Part shown: piece by piece, positions 33,602 to 44,782 of the stretch | How the letters are laid out: every line of letters begins with the position of its first letter | Numbering within the stretch: the first letter of the stretch is position 1 | From: Isoetes taiwanensis | Lineage: Eukaryota > Streptophyta > Lycopodiopsida > Isoetales > Isoetaceae | Assembly: GCA_021234155.1 (NCBI GenBank) | Contig: JAJEKV010000181.1 | Span: 126,001 to 190,000, forward strand | Direction of reading: 5' to 3' | Length of the DNA: 64,000 nt | Translations under genes and position numbers: made by a program | Notes under the pieces: generated by a model | The model's database searches: none | Told to the model about the DNA's origin: nothing | Seen by the model: the letters and a program-made list of their open reading frames with translations, nothing else

Positions 33602-36015
33602 TGTTGGAGATTATCCTGGGTGGTCTCCAACTGGGGCCTTACAAGTGTGTTTTGATGGTCAGGACCTCCAGATCACTTGAGGTGATCAATCTGCACTGCA
33701 AAAGAAACTCTGAATTTGCAAGGAAATCTCAAATCAGCTAGAGTCCCTAAAGCAAAAAAAACTAGCAGCACTCAGACATTCACCACACCATGCATTTACT
33801 TCAAAAGCACTTAAAATCTTTACCAGAGTGTGCTAGCCAACTCCAGAAAACTGTTGTGAAAGGTCTACAGTATAAATGCTCACAGATCTCTCACAAATCA
33901 AATTCCTGACTGGGTCAATTTTTGGTCAATGGCCTGGACAGTGAGCTCGATTCTGGCAAATGCTAAACAATGATCTTTTGTGGCAGAAACCAATTCCCAC
34001 ACCTAGGTATGCTCCTGTAGGTCACGTGCATATGCTCATTTAGTCCAAACAGAGCTTAGATTCTTGCTGTAACATGTACTGCCAGAGTCACAATGACAAT
34101 GTCTGTAACAGTTTTTGCACTCTGATTGTCAATAATATTTTTTCACGTTTTTTCTACTCTGAACACTCACTACTGATGCTCCTAATTGCTCAAACACCAA
34201 TAGTATTTTGCTAATTTCTTTTGTGCTTAATAACAATGCAAAGTAAAATGAGTTTAATCACAATCTCACACAATCTTTTCCCAAATTCCGATTTTCATTA
34301 AGTCAAAACAGTAAATTCACAACACGAGGTATTCAAGAATGCCCGACTGGATCACCCGAGAATAACTCAATCACAAAATAAATTTCAAGTTTCAAGAATT
34401 TCAAGGATATTTCATCACAATTGCCTCAGATTTTGATTTCCGGCGGGGATCTTATGCAAGCTCAGAGGCGTCCACGACTCCACGCCTCGGTCTTCAAATC
34501 CGCTTCTACGCCCTCGAAAAAAATTGATGGAACAAACCCCTTTTTAAAATCCCCGCCTTCGGTCGATCTTGGCAAATTCGCAATCAATGCTACGGTTTTG
34601 GTTTAATTGGGCTGTTCTTTTCAGTGGAATAGGACAAAACCGCCAACAAATGCAATGATCACCCCGCTTTGTCCCAAATGAAAGGAGGTTTCTTGGCAAA
34701 TTCAAATTTTAGGGTTCGACATGATATATCCCACAGGCCGAGATCAAAAAGTGGGCCTAGGTATAAATAGAGATCCACATTCTATTTTCTTGATTACGTG
34801 GTCTCCTCCCACGCCAAGCTCGGCTCGTGTTTCGACTTGGCATGCCAGGGGGGACGCCACTTGGCAGAGGATAAGAGGGTAGATAGATGGGGGTAGAATA
34901 GGAAACTTTTTGCATTTTTTGGCATGGGGCACGGTTCCCAAGAAATGAAATTTGAAGGTCTATATAGGGTCTTTTTTTGAGATTTTTTGTGCCAAGTGGC
35001 ATGCTTTCAAGGGAGCTTCAAGATGGCAAGGACAAATTTTGGAAAAATAATATTTTGAAAAAAATGAATGGTTGAGGCAAAGGTCAATGTGATATGTGTT
35101 GGTCAAATAAGGTATTTTGCCCAAACGGATGATGAGGTGGCAATAGGTGTAAATGTAGTGGAAGGATAGAAAATAGGTCAACTAGGGTAAACAAGGCTAG
35201 TAGGTTCACTTCCCAAGGTAGTTTGATCATTTGGTTGACCAATTTTTGAATTTGGTTAAAACTCGCCTAGTCATCATTTGATGATGTGGAGTGATGTGAT
35301 GATGTGGAAATTTGGTGCTTAGGTGGCAACATGATGAATGAGACATGAAGGTAGCAAATGATGAGTGGACCAAAGTAGCTTTGGAGGTGATGACATGTAC
35401 ATCTAGTCATCATGCCATGTCACTTGGATATGTGACTAGGCATCTTTGTGTTTTTTATTTTTTTGTGCTTAGCACATATGTTTTGCTTTAGCTACTTGGT
35501 ATGGAGTGAGTGACAATGGGATGGCAAGGCATGAGATGAGAATGGTGATATAGAGTTCGATGCTAGGCAACTTTTAGATTTGACAACTTCCTTGGGAAAT
35601 GTGCCCTAGGTCATGGTAGGTCAACTATGAAACAAATAGTTATACATGAAATACATGATGGTATAGGATGTGAAAAGGCAATGAGGGTGAAAAAAAAATA
35701 GGATAAGGATGATGGTGTGATGGCACAAAAGCAAATAGAGAATCTTTAGAATATGAGAAGGATAAGTACCATATCATAGCTTGCCATCTTCACAGGGTCT
35801 TCCAAACCTCATAAGTGCCTTCAGAGCTAGAAAATGCATTCAATCCTTGGAGCTTGAGTTGTGAACTTGTGTCTTGACTTAAAGTCATCCTTTGGGTTCT
35901 TCATCAGCATCTTTGCCTTCAAGTCTTTTGGTCTCAGTTTTCTTGGTCTTCAAGTTGTTTGCCAGTGATATTGCTCAGGAGCCTTGTACATGTTGCCTGC
36001 TATAGCCAGGCAACA
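33602..36015 (-). repeat. LTR (5' LTR of the minus-strand retrotransposon)
   Basis: A 2414-bp direct repeat of 23035-25458, bounded by TGTTGGAG and GGCAACA. It adjoins the primer-binding site on its left and the AGGAG target duplication on its right. Differences from the other LTR cluster at 34441-34680; the rest is nearly identical. Confidence 0.9.
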
Positions 36016-37149
36016 AGGAGTCTCCTGCTTTAGATTTCATTCATTATTGGCTTCAAAAAGCTAAACCCCTAGGTAATAAAACTCTTATGGCTGACCTGCC
36101 CAGCTCAGCTTTCTTTGAGTTTAAACCTGCAGCTTGGACGTCCGCCCTTGTTAGGAATATCTTCCAAGCTTGGAAGAATGTCTCTGGGGCTTTTTCCCTC
36201 CCCCAACCACATAGCGAATCGGCCAATACTCCTATATGTTGGAACAGTAACCTCAGCAGTGAAGGTACCTGCCTAGCTGATAGACACCCTAGACTATACA
36301 AGAAGTGGTTGAATGCTGGCCTTAGTACTTTTGGGGACATTTGGGACACAAGTGAAGGTAAATGGTACACCTGGGCACAAGTGCAAGCTAAGCCAATTCT
36401 CAATGGGACAAGAAAATATATAATACTATTATCGGCCATGTAGCTAACACTCAATTAGTGTTTGTCAACAATAACCCCACTAAGAGAGACATCTGGCAAA
36501 TAAGAAAGACTTTAGAGGGAAGCCAAGCCAAAACTCCTACTCTGTGGCCCATGGTTACGAATACTTACCTAATCATTCTGATAGTTCAGTCAAAAGCAGG
36601 TGGAAGCTTACCAAGGTTTCTTTTAAAAGACTCTCCACCAATATCTGGAAATCCTATGCGGCTCCCAAGATTAACTTCTTTGTGTGGCTCATCACGAGAA
36701 ACGGCCTTCCCTCCAATGCTAACCTACCCCTTTGATGCAGAAATGCCCATTCTGTGGACATAGTGAGACAATTGAACACATTTTCCTCTGCCACCACATT
36801 CTTCCTTTTTGGCAATGGATATTCCCCATTACTAGAAAACGTATTGGCAATTTACAAAACCTAATTGATTCCTTCTGCATCTCCCATGTTTTAAAAAACA
36901 CTATCTTGCATCTCCCATGTTTTAAAAAACACTATCTTCCAGTTGGCTTTATGGACGATTTGGAAACACCGAAACAGATGTATCTTTCAAGGGAAGCCTT
37001 TAAGTATGAACTGGCTCAAGGCGACGATGCAAGTGGAAATTCTCGCAGCTGCAATGGCGCATAGCCTAGGAATGCAAGAGGAGATAATTACGATAAAGAG
37101 TGGGATCAGTTGGGCACCTTTGAAGGGTCTTTCCACTTCTTTAAATTGA
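36016..37149 (+). mobile_element. LINE, downstream half
   Basis: Coding resumes in the frame of the upstream LINE half: SPALDFIHYWLQKAKPLG, then ALVRNIFQAWKNVSG. Farther on comes the zinc-binding RT-associated domain (NIWKSYAAPKINFFVWLI; then CPFCGHSETIEHIFLCHHI with its Cys/His cluster). The end block ALWTIWKHRNRCIFQGK is typical of plant LINEs, and the frame stops at 37149. Frame changes occur near 36440 and 36735. A 31-bp tandem duplication (about 36877-36938) shifts the frame before ALWTIW. No poly-A or simple tail is obvious. Confidence 0.8.
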
Positions 37150-37240
37150 AAATGCATGATTGTTTGGATTTGAATGATGATGCCTTTATTGATTTCAGTG
37201 TTGCTAACTGACATGCAGCATTTGCTAACGAGCCTAGTGT

Positions 37241-37459
37241 TTGTGCATTATGCAAGCAGTGCTGCTAGAAGAACTTATGCAGGGGGAACTACTGTTGAGG
37301 CCAAGAGGCAAAAAGTTAAGGGAGATGTATCGAATTCCTCAGATTGATGTGACAGATATGAACAAATTAGACCAAGCTATGCTAGATGGTTATCAGGCAA
37401 AGATGTTGGATTGGCTGTTGAGTGCACTTCCTTTTGCTATGATGGATGGAGCAGTTTGA
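37241..37459 (+). CDS. Short ORF of unknown origin after LINE
   Basis: An ATG at 37241 opens 72 codons containing RGKKLREMYRIPQIDVTDMN and LDGYQAKMLDWLLSALPF. The composition looks protein-like (charged, helical) and unlike the surrounding AT-rich DNA. I recognise no family. It may be the rest of a gene fragment or of a transposon 3' region. Confidence 0.25.
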   Translation: MCIMQAVLLEELMQGELLLRPRGKKLREMYRIPQIDVTDMNKLDQAMLDGYQAKMLDWLLSALPFAMMDGAV

Positions 37460-38760
37460 TTACTTTAGACAAGCATATTTCTTCCATCATGGAAGATACA
37501 TGGCGACAGGAAGCTACCTATTTCTCTTCTCTACAACTTCGACCTTTCTCATTGCGCTGCAGGTAAACTGGGAACTGATTCAATGGATGCAAGCTCCAGG
37601 TTGCAGATCCAAGCGGACATCTTTTTGTCCTCACCTTTTCCCAGAAAGAAAGAAGGAAGTATCAGTGAGAACTACTACTGGCTGTCAGTTAATTAATATT
37701 TTTGTCAACTAAGTTTGTTAAACCATAGAGTCTCCATGACCTATGCAACATTTACTTTTGAGCTGGGTGTTCTAAACACCAACATTGTAATTTTGAAACT
37801 CGTATGAATATGAATCTCTGCCTTTACTCCAAGAAAAACTGATAGCAAAAAAATTGACAGTCATTGAATGACAGAAAAGAGAAGAGTAGAGGAAAAACTG
37901 ATAGCAAAAACATGGCACACATAGTGGATGGTGTAAAAAGACGCATCCAAGAAATATAACCTTCAGGTGTGGAGACAAAAGGACTAAAAGCTGCCTTCCA
38001 TGGCACTTGCATGACTGCATGCAGAGAGTACACTAACAAACGTGACTATGTTCTTATTATTTGAAGGACCCTGTGCCATGCTCATGTTGAGCATAGCCAT
38101 AGCCATGTTCATGTTCATGCTGCCATGTTCATGTAAGTCACTCTTAGTATAGAGCGATGCCTATCATTTGAATCTTGAATCATGAATGTCAAAAAGTTGG
38201 AATTTAGGTTGTGTGCTTACTCAGAAAGACATGCATGAGTGACTTACATGCTCAAGACTTTTAAACTCAAATCCATGCTTCTGCAGACATGAGCGTAAAG
38301 CAGGACTCCTTTACAGACATGATGCAACAGTGCAAGAAGAATGTGGAGCCAGAAACCCAGGAATGCTTTCATTTTAACGCTTCGAATAATTCTATTATGA
38401 TGCAGATCAGACCATTCTAAGGTAAGGCCTCCATGCCTCCATGGCATTTTCTATTCTCTTTTTTCTATGAATCCTAGCTCCCCCTCTACTTTCTAGCAAA
38501 ATCAGTGATTAGGTATGATAAATATTACAATATTGAAGTTGCATCCCTCCTTCAGACATTATGGACACTGATGCTGCAGAAGATTTAGGCAGGCTTTTGC
38601 CGTTTGCACATTTTTCCTAATGGCTGACAAAAACTGGTACGTCTGTTTGAATATTCTTACACAAATCTACGTTTGTTTTTGGAAGATGCAGCAGAACAGC
38701 GCCCTGTGGAAATAAGACACAAATCTCGTGGAAAAGGGCCCCGATACGAATTTAATATCA
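37460..38760. other. Intergenic, simple duplications only
   Basis: No sustained coding sequence. 'catgttcatg' words repeat at about 38085-38135, and the phrase 'ggaaaaactgatagcaaaaa' occurs twice near 37840-37910. Nothing else can be supported. Confidence 0.4.
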
Positions 38761-38764
38761 CAAG

Positions 38765-38935
38765 TTATAAGATTTAGTTGGCTCGTCCCAATTGCAACAG
38801 TTTGATTTTTGTCAATATAATACAATCGTCCCTTGCAACAGTTTGATTTTTGTCAATATAATACAAAATAATGTGCAAGGGCTGCATACATCAGACCAAC
38901 TGCTCATGTATTAGAAAAAAACCCGTGGGAAATGT
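38765..38935 (-). repeat. Inverted copy of the 4CL upstream sequence
   Basis: The reverse complement matches 41750-41860, the sequence upstream of 4CL-like copy 1. Shared words are 'tctaatacat', 'tatgcagc', 'acattattttgtattat' and 'gacaaaaatc(g/a)aactgttgcaattgggacgag'. Part of it is internally duplicated (about 38795-38875, two copies of 'gcaacagtttgatttttg'). It makes an inverted pair about 3 kb apart around pseudogene copy 1. Confidence 0.65.
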
Positions 38936-39164
38936 GGCGGCATACTCCTAATAAGGCATATACAAACAAAACATTCTCAAAATGAAAGTATCACATTGTT
39001 CTAGATATGGCATGCAAATGCCATCTTAATTGCAGCCATATGAAGTTGCGTAGGAAGTTACATATTTAGCTTCGACTCTTTATCGTTATTTTCTACAAAA
39101 GCAGATGCCGACCATTCATGATTCATCTTGAATTCTTCAATATCAAAAGACTATTTCCATAAGG

Positions 39165-39480
39165 TATTTGCTTTCTTAAATTCTATTCTATTCTATTCTT
39201 TCTTAATCCAATTGGTCTTCATGCACGATAAAAACTCTATTCCATCTTTGCTTTTAAATATGTGGAAAAAATTTGCTCATATGCACAGTTCTCTGCCGTG
39301 GCATTAGCTTTGTTTTTTATTTGGATCCTGTGGCTGAGGCCACATGTTCGTTGCTCCTTGTGACCCTATCTTAACATGGTTTTCAAAAATCCTTCTTCTT
39401 CTTTTCTAATTTTGTACTTTTCTGCAATGACTTTGTACTTCAAGACCGACACGAAAGATGAGTCACTATAGAAATGATTG
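39165..39480. repeat. Duplicated 3' flank of the 4CL unit (matches 59250-59635)
   Basis: The sequence from AAGGTATTTGCTTTCTTAAATTC through 'acgataaaaactctatt', 'tttttatttggatcctgtgg' and 'gagtcactatagaaatgattgaa' is present again at 59250-59635. In the 59-kb copy a 56-bp segment is tandemly doubled. This marks segmental duplication of the 4CL locus including its downstream flank. Confidence 0.75.
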
Positions 39481-40084
39481 AATGTCTAGAATTCTCAAGG
39501 GGATCAAGTGGACAATGACAAATAATGAATGTCATTGTAATCTAAACATGAAATACAGCAACATGTGTTTTATATTATTTACATATGATATCGTTATGAT
39601 GTGTACAATCACATTGATAAGGTTAAGGTTACAACAAAAGGGAGGGCATCTCATTTAATAGCAATGGCGATGTTACGAAGAACACGTCCACCTTTGCTAG
39701 AATTGCTAGCATCATATTGGGTTAACACATATCCTTGCATATGCTTAACATTGATCCCATAATGTAATCTGCTCAAGGAATAGAATAGAATTGAGGATTA
39801 ACCTCCTCGTCTATTCTATTCTATTCTACTCTCGTCTATTAACCAATCAATCCAGCCTCCACTCTAGCAAAAACTGGCTCTATAGTTTTATATTAGAATA
39901 CCTTGCAACACATGAATCCATTGAAGATACAATCTACAATCCAGCAAAGCAAAAAAATATAGTCTACAATCTAGCAAAACAAAAATTGGCTCTATAGCCT
40001 CACGTTGAAAATTTAGTAGGATCCAAGAACCATGCAAATTTTGCACAAACATTGGCCGTAGAAGCACATCAGACCTCCCCAAGC

Positions 40085-41575
40085 TCATTATCTGACACTG
40101 ATTTGTTGGTTTGTGTATCTACAATCTTTACCTCACTTTTATGAATACAGTCCCACAAGATCCTGATTTAACAAAAAATGAATGTTTGGAAAATGCTAGA
40201 GACATGCCTATTACATCATGTTAGTATGGATATAACACAAGATCACGAGCTAAAGGATTACTAGTTAAAACTTTTTACCTGAGCAAAGACAACATGCGGG
40301 AACCTTAATCGGATAGCCTCCTCAGAATCAGGTCCCAGAGGAGCCACGCCACACATCACCATCTTGAGGCTGGAGAAGTCATATCCATGACAAAAGGGTT
40401 TCTAGACACTTCTAATAAAACTGGCGGGACTAACATTCTCACTCTAACCTTGTACTTTTCAATGTATGATAAAACATCGACAAAGTTGTACTTCTTCATA
40501 ATAACAACTGATGCTCCAGCCCTCAATGCAGTAAGTAGAAGTGTGAAAAGACAATAGCAATGGTGCATGGGGAGCATGCACACGATGATGTCTTTGGTAG
40601 AGATGTTTAGATTTGGATTGTCACCCTCCACTACTTGACATACGCTTGAAGTGATTTTCTTATGGCTCAGCATGATACCCTTTGTCAAGCTACATGTCCC
40701 AGAGGAGTATAATATGGCAATTGTATCATTAGCTTGTATCTTTATATCGGGCCAATTTTCACCTTCCATATCCATTAAGATAAAGAAATGTTGGTAACCA
40801 ACTGGGGTTCATCAATTGTCAAAATCGGAATGCTCGATCCATTAAATAGGTTATAGGCATTGAAAGACTCGATGATAATTATTTTTGTGTTGCTTGCTCT
40901 TGCTTGTCTCAATGTCGCAACATCCTAAGCTGCTAGATGTGCAGTGGTGGTAGTTGCCCCTCTCATTGTTATCCCAAGGACAAGCAATGCAATTTCAATA
41001 CAATTTGGAAGCATAATCACCACATCATGTTTTTCTATGCCATATTTAGCTAGCCCTCTAGAAATACTTATTGCACAACTTAGAACTTCAGCATATGATG
41101 CCATCTTTCCTAAGGCTCCATCAATACGACAATCTTTGTGTGGATAAGCTACAGACTTTTGTAGACTGAGTTCAACTAGGGGAAGAGTGTTGGCTAAATT
41201 TATATCAACTAGTTTGGATTTGAAGATGTGCTCCCTATCCTGAGGAGGATAATCTCTCATGCTTACCTTTGGAGGAATATTGCGACTAGGAAGCTCGATC
41301 TTGGTGTTGGAGAGCTGAGGAGCTGGCTAGATGCTGGTGTCCATGCTCCCTAGTGTTATGCTATTGGAGCAAAGTTTGGTGTTCAACGAGGCATCATAAT
41401 CAATACCAATACCAATACCAATACCAATACCAATACCAATACCAATACCAATACCAATACCAATACCAATACCAATACCAATACCAATACCAATACCAAT
41501 ACCAATACCAATACCAATACCAATATCAATATTTATATTAGGTGAGATGTTGAATGGAGTGGAATTGAATGACAC
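40085..41575 (-). pseudogene. 4CL-like copy 1, truncated pseudogene
   Basis: Minus-strand similarity to copy 3 runs from MSFNSTPFNISP (41575) through [46 protein letters not shown] (degraded AMP-binding Box I) and [16 protein letters not shown]. It passes the first donor CAG|GTAA near 40279 and stops within exon 2 near NELGEV (40085). Defects are a TAG six codons after the MDTSI start, a stop near 40935, a frameshift near 40370, loss of the exon-2 acceptor, and absence of all later exons. Adenylate-forming ligases of this family activate hydroxycinnamates to CoA thioesters; this copy cannot. A hexanucleotide repeat sits in its 5' part. Confidence 0.9.
41398..41530. repeat. (CCAATA)n microsatellite, ~21 units
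   Basis: An almost perfect hexamer array lies between the MSFNSTPF and LNTKLCSNSITL segments of copy 1. On the minus strand it keeps the frame open as alternating Gly-Ile. Copy 2 has no such array at the same place (INI-NTKLCSN), so the expansion is specific to copy 1. Confidence 0.95.
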
Positions 41576-41759
41576 TAGAATAGTAGGACGAAGAAGAAGA
41601 AGATTTTAACTTTGAATTGAGTTGAGTTGAATGAATTTTTAAAAAAGGAATTCAAGTTGGAATAGAATTGGGGTTAGAAAGGGGCCCGAGTTGGAATAGA
41701 ATTGGTTTAGGATGATAGTCTAAAGTAGAAAGGGGCCGCAACATTTTCCAGGGTTTTTT

Positions 41760-43140
41760 TTCTAATACATAACAAGTGGTATGACGTATGCAGCGTTTGG
41801 ACATTATTTTGTATTATCTTGACAAAAATCGAACTGTTGCAATTGGGACGAGCTAACGAAATGATCAGAAATGTAGGCCATCAGTGTAGAAAGATTCCTT
41901 GAATACTACTGTTGTTATCAGCAGCAACAGTCTTCCTATATCTATTCTATTCCATTCTTATATCTAAGGCATGAGGCACAAAGTAAAAAACAACCAAGCT
42001 CTACTTTTCCCTTTGTAGGTTGTCTTATTTTTCAGAATCCACCTGGACAACAATGTAATGACACCCAAGATTTATAGAGCTCTCGCTACTGGGTTTGCAA
42101 TTGCAAGCAACTTTATTTCATGTAAAACTATAGTTCAATATTTCTCAGACAACTTGCTTGCCATTGTCCTCAATTTTGAATAAACTTTTTTAGCAAAACT
42201 AGAATCATGTGGCACAACGCATCTCTCACTATTCTTGGAATCGAGTTTCTGCAATAACTATTCTAGTACTAGTAGAATTTCAAATGCAAACTTTATCTTA
42301 CAACCCTTTTCAGATAATCCATCAATAACATGTGACAGATGATCTCCTTTCAATGTCTTGACATCTTTGATTTGAAATGAATCTTTGTATGAATCATCTG
42401 AGTAGTGCAATGGCATTAGCAAAATCAAAGCCAAATATAAATGCATGCACAAAATTCGCGCACTTTTGCAAAGCACCAGCATCAAGAGTATCTGATCTGC
42501 TATTTAGGAATGTCAACCTTCACTCATCCTGAATTTCGTGTGCAATAAGTGGGGTAAACTTAGGCTTCAGTGGAGCGACAACCTCCTTCACTGGCTGCTG
42601 CGCTATGTCCATAAGTTCTGATGCCATGTTCACAACCAAAACCCTATGCGGCTGGGTTGCTACAAGCGGGCCTCCTCATGACCAGCCTCCTGCCATCATA
42701 GCTGACATTCGCATATCGTAATGCCATTGTTTTTTTGTGTTAACCTTAGAAGAGAAGAGCTCGACATCTGCATGTCGACTTATAAATATTATTGGAAAAT
42801 AAGGCATTGGAAAAAAGGTTTCTATTGTAAACCCTTAGATTAAAAAATAATAGACTCAATCCTGGCCATAACCATTAAGAATGTGGAATTAAATATTAGA
42901 ATAGAGTGTCCACTCTAGATATACTGATTAGTACATCTCATAGAATACACCTTCAAAATCATATGCAAACCATATCAAAAAATGTATAAAAATTTTAAAA
43001 AAATCCCATGTTATTATTCTAGATATATTCGTAGTGAAATATATGAAAAAAAATAAGAACAATCACAAGGCACAATTCAAAAACAATATTTAGTCAGTGC
43101 TCTCAAGTTGACATTATTCAAATGGGATGCAACATTAATA
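41760..43140. other. Spacer between 4CL copy 1 and LINE-like element
   Basis: This stretch holds the copy 1 upstream sequence (to about 41880), then AT-rich DNA with only short frames. Nothing is recognised from 41900 to 43140. Confidence 0.4.
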
Positions 43141-43149
43141 TTACAAGAT

Positions 43150-44522
43150 AGCATGCTTGGAAAGGAAGGATGGAAGAAATTTTTAACGTCCACAGAACCC
43201 AATCGGGTTATGGGACCAGAACAAACAAAGGGGGCATAAGCCCTAACAGAACAGAGGGCCAAGCCCAAAAAACAGAACATGGGGTCTAAGCCCCGTTACA
43301 ACACACAGTACAGGGCATGAGCCCTAGCAAATGATAGCAAACAAAAACAATAGAAATGAAACCAGAGCGAAACAAAAAAAAAATACATGGCTATACAGTA
43401 ACTGCCCATTGATCAGATGGCCACTGATCTCGGATGATAGCTTGACCTGCCCTATAAACGGCCCACTTCCGCTGTAGGCGAGCCTCTCGCACACGACACA
43501 ATTCTTCTTTCCGTCTACAGAGCTGTGCTTGGGTCAAGTCTTCCTGGATGGAGAAGGTGGTTCCTTTCAAATGGTTGCCATGTCGCAGGATGTGCAACCG
43601 GGAAAGAGCATCTTGAAAGCGTACCAAGAGGTGACGAGGACGGTCAGGCCGCACTGCTCCAACCCACTGGGCCGAGACAATACCATGTGCTTGGATATGC
43701 ATCACTCGGGTAAAAAACTGTACTGCCTCATCTGTAGCAAGAGAATCACTGATCTCCTGAATACCTACTATACGGAGGCTCAAGGCTGGAATATGCTCTG
43801 CGGCCTCTGCTGATGCAGAAGGCGAGACCTCAGCTTGTATAGTGTGCAATGAATCCTCAGGCAAAGTATGCGTGGATCCCTGTACTCTGTCATCATCTTT
43901 AGACATATCATTCACATGGTCAGGCACAGGATGTGTGAATCCATGTACTCTGCTATCATCCTCGTGCATATCATTCACCTGCTCAGTGGCAGACATTGTG
44001 CTGGACACTGGCAGAGCAGTACTATGATCTACCGGGCTGTGGCCCACAGAGTGTAGCAACAACTGTAGAAGTTGCACCCAGCTTTGTAAGGGTAATTGAG
44101 CAAACATTGTTGTGACAGTGACAGTAGAGCAGACTATCTGTATGCTGGCCAAGATATCTGGATGCAGACAATTCATTTGAGCAGCAAGCCTTTCTAGGGC
44201 CGCATTTAAGGACGCATCAGGAACTGACTGTGAATCCGGCCGGGTCAGAATAGGACGCTGAGGCCCAAAAAAGGGGGCTGCCATAAGATACGGTTTAATT
44301 GAAGGGTCATAGGGTTTGTCTGAGATATGCACTGGCAATTTGATCAGATTCTTGGCTTTGCGGGTCTCTCGTGCCATGGTTTTGATCCCGTGGGTCATGC
44401 TGAGTAGGCGGTTTTAGGAGAGGGCTTCCAGACCGCATCATCGTATCCTTGCTCCCTGGGGAGAGAGGGCGGCAGGCTTGGGAGTGAGTGGCTACAACTA
44501 TGTGGAGGAGAAGAAAATGAAG
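43150..44522 (-). mobile_element. ORF1-only LINE-like element (minus strand)
   Basis: On the minus strand an open 335-codon frame (44398-43391) is followed by a 3' end with GGGTTCTGTGGACGTTAAAA and a pyrimidine tail (TTCTTCCATCCTTCC, about 43145-43180). The 3' block matches the LINE at 8990-13895 and the element at 47238-48786. There is no endonuclease or RT, so it would depend on another LINE. The 5' boundary is unclear; a MITE lies at 44523-44782. Confidence 0.7.
43391..44398 (-). CDS. ORF1p-like protein of non-autonomous LINE
   Basis: 335 codons, open throughout. The N-terminal 200 residues are low-complexity and acidic (two imperfect repeats, HEDDSRVHGFTHPVPDHVND and SKDDDRVQGSTHTLPEDS). 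The C-terminal 130 residues begin LSLRIVGIQEISDS and contain RPDRPRHLLVRFQDALSRLH, GNHLKGTTFSIQEDL and LCRRKEELCRVREARL. That layout recalls the RRM plus C-terminal domain of L1 ORF1 proteins (RPRxLxVRF, then a Lys/Arg-rich helix). It is homologous to the frame at 47594-48517. Likely role: RNA-binding chaperone for the element. Confidence 0.6.
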   Translation of the reverse strand: MTHGIKTMARETRKAKNLIKLPVHISDKPYDPSIKPYLMAAPFFGPQRPILTRPDSQSVPDASLNAALERLAAQMNCLHPDILASIQIVCSTVTVTTMFAQLPLQSWVQLLQLLLHSVGHSPVDHSTALPVSSTMSATEQVNDMHEDDSRVHGFTHPVPDHVNDMSKDDDRVQGSTHTLPEDSLHTIQAEVSPSASAEAAEHIPALSLRIVGIQEISDSLATDEAVQFFTRVMHIQAHGIVSAQWVGAVRPDRPRHLLVRFQDALSRLHILRHGNHLKGTTFSIQEDLTQAQLCRRKEELCRVREARLQRKWAVYRAGQAIIRDQWPSDQWAVTV

Positions 44523-44782
44523 GGGTAAAAGCATGAAAGGGTGTACGTACATTGTACTGAATTGATGTACAAATATGGATACTTTTCACGTACATTTTGG
44601 TTATTTTTTATTTGTATAAACATACACTTTTTTATTTTATGTACTTTGCATATACATTTAAGCTAAATTTTGGATATTTTTTGGCTATGCATGTACTTTT
44701 TGGGTACTTTGGGTGATTTGTGTAATATAGCCACATGTACCAAAAGGGATACATTTCTAGACACCCTTTCATGCTTTTACCC
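44523..44782. mobile_element. 260-bp MITE with 22-bp inverted ends
   Basis: The ends are GGGTAAAAGCATGAAAGGGTGT and its reverse complement (44761-44782), flanked by GAAG (44519-44522 and 44783-44786). The interior is AT-rich, repeats 'tgtacttt(t/g)' and 'gtacattt' words, and has no ORF. A 4-bp duplication does not decide the superfamily. Confidence 0.75.

Larger units (their letters stand above)
23035..36015 (-). mobile_element. Ty3/gypsy LTR retrotransposon inserted in LINE
   Basis: Two near-identical LTRs (23035-25458 and 33602-36015) start TGTTGGAG and end GGCAACA. They are flanked by a 5-bp duplication AGGAG (23030-23034 and 36016-36020). Proteins read on the minus strand. The order is gag, protease and an RNase H-like domain (33532-31088), then reverse transcriptase (about 31080-29976), RNase H and integrase (27913-26199). 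A primer-binding site adjoins the right LTR, which is therefore the 5' LTR. The left-LTR junction shows no obvious polypurine tract. High LTR similarity implies recent insertion, yet pol carries stops, frameshifts and a 2-kb insertion (copy B). Confidence 0.9.

Noticed and set aside
23035-36015. Plus-strand orientation for the LTR retrotransposon
   Set aside because: All domains and the primer-binding site read on the minus strand. The TG...CA ends look alike from either side.
41353-41575. Poly-(Tyr-Gln) and poly-(Gly-Ile) reading frames as repeat proteins
   Set aside because: They are translations of the (CCAATA)n microsatellite. The plus-strand frame has no other protein-like content, and the minus-strand frame meets a stop just after MDTSI.
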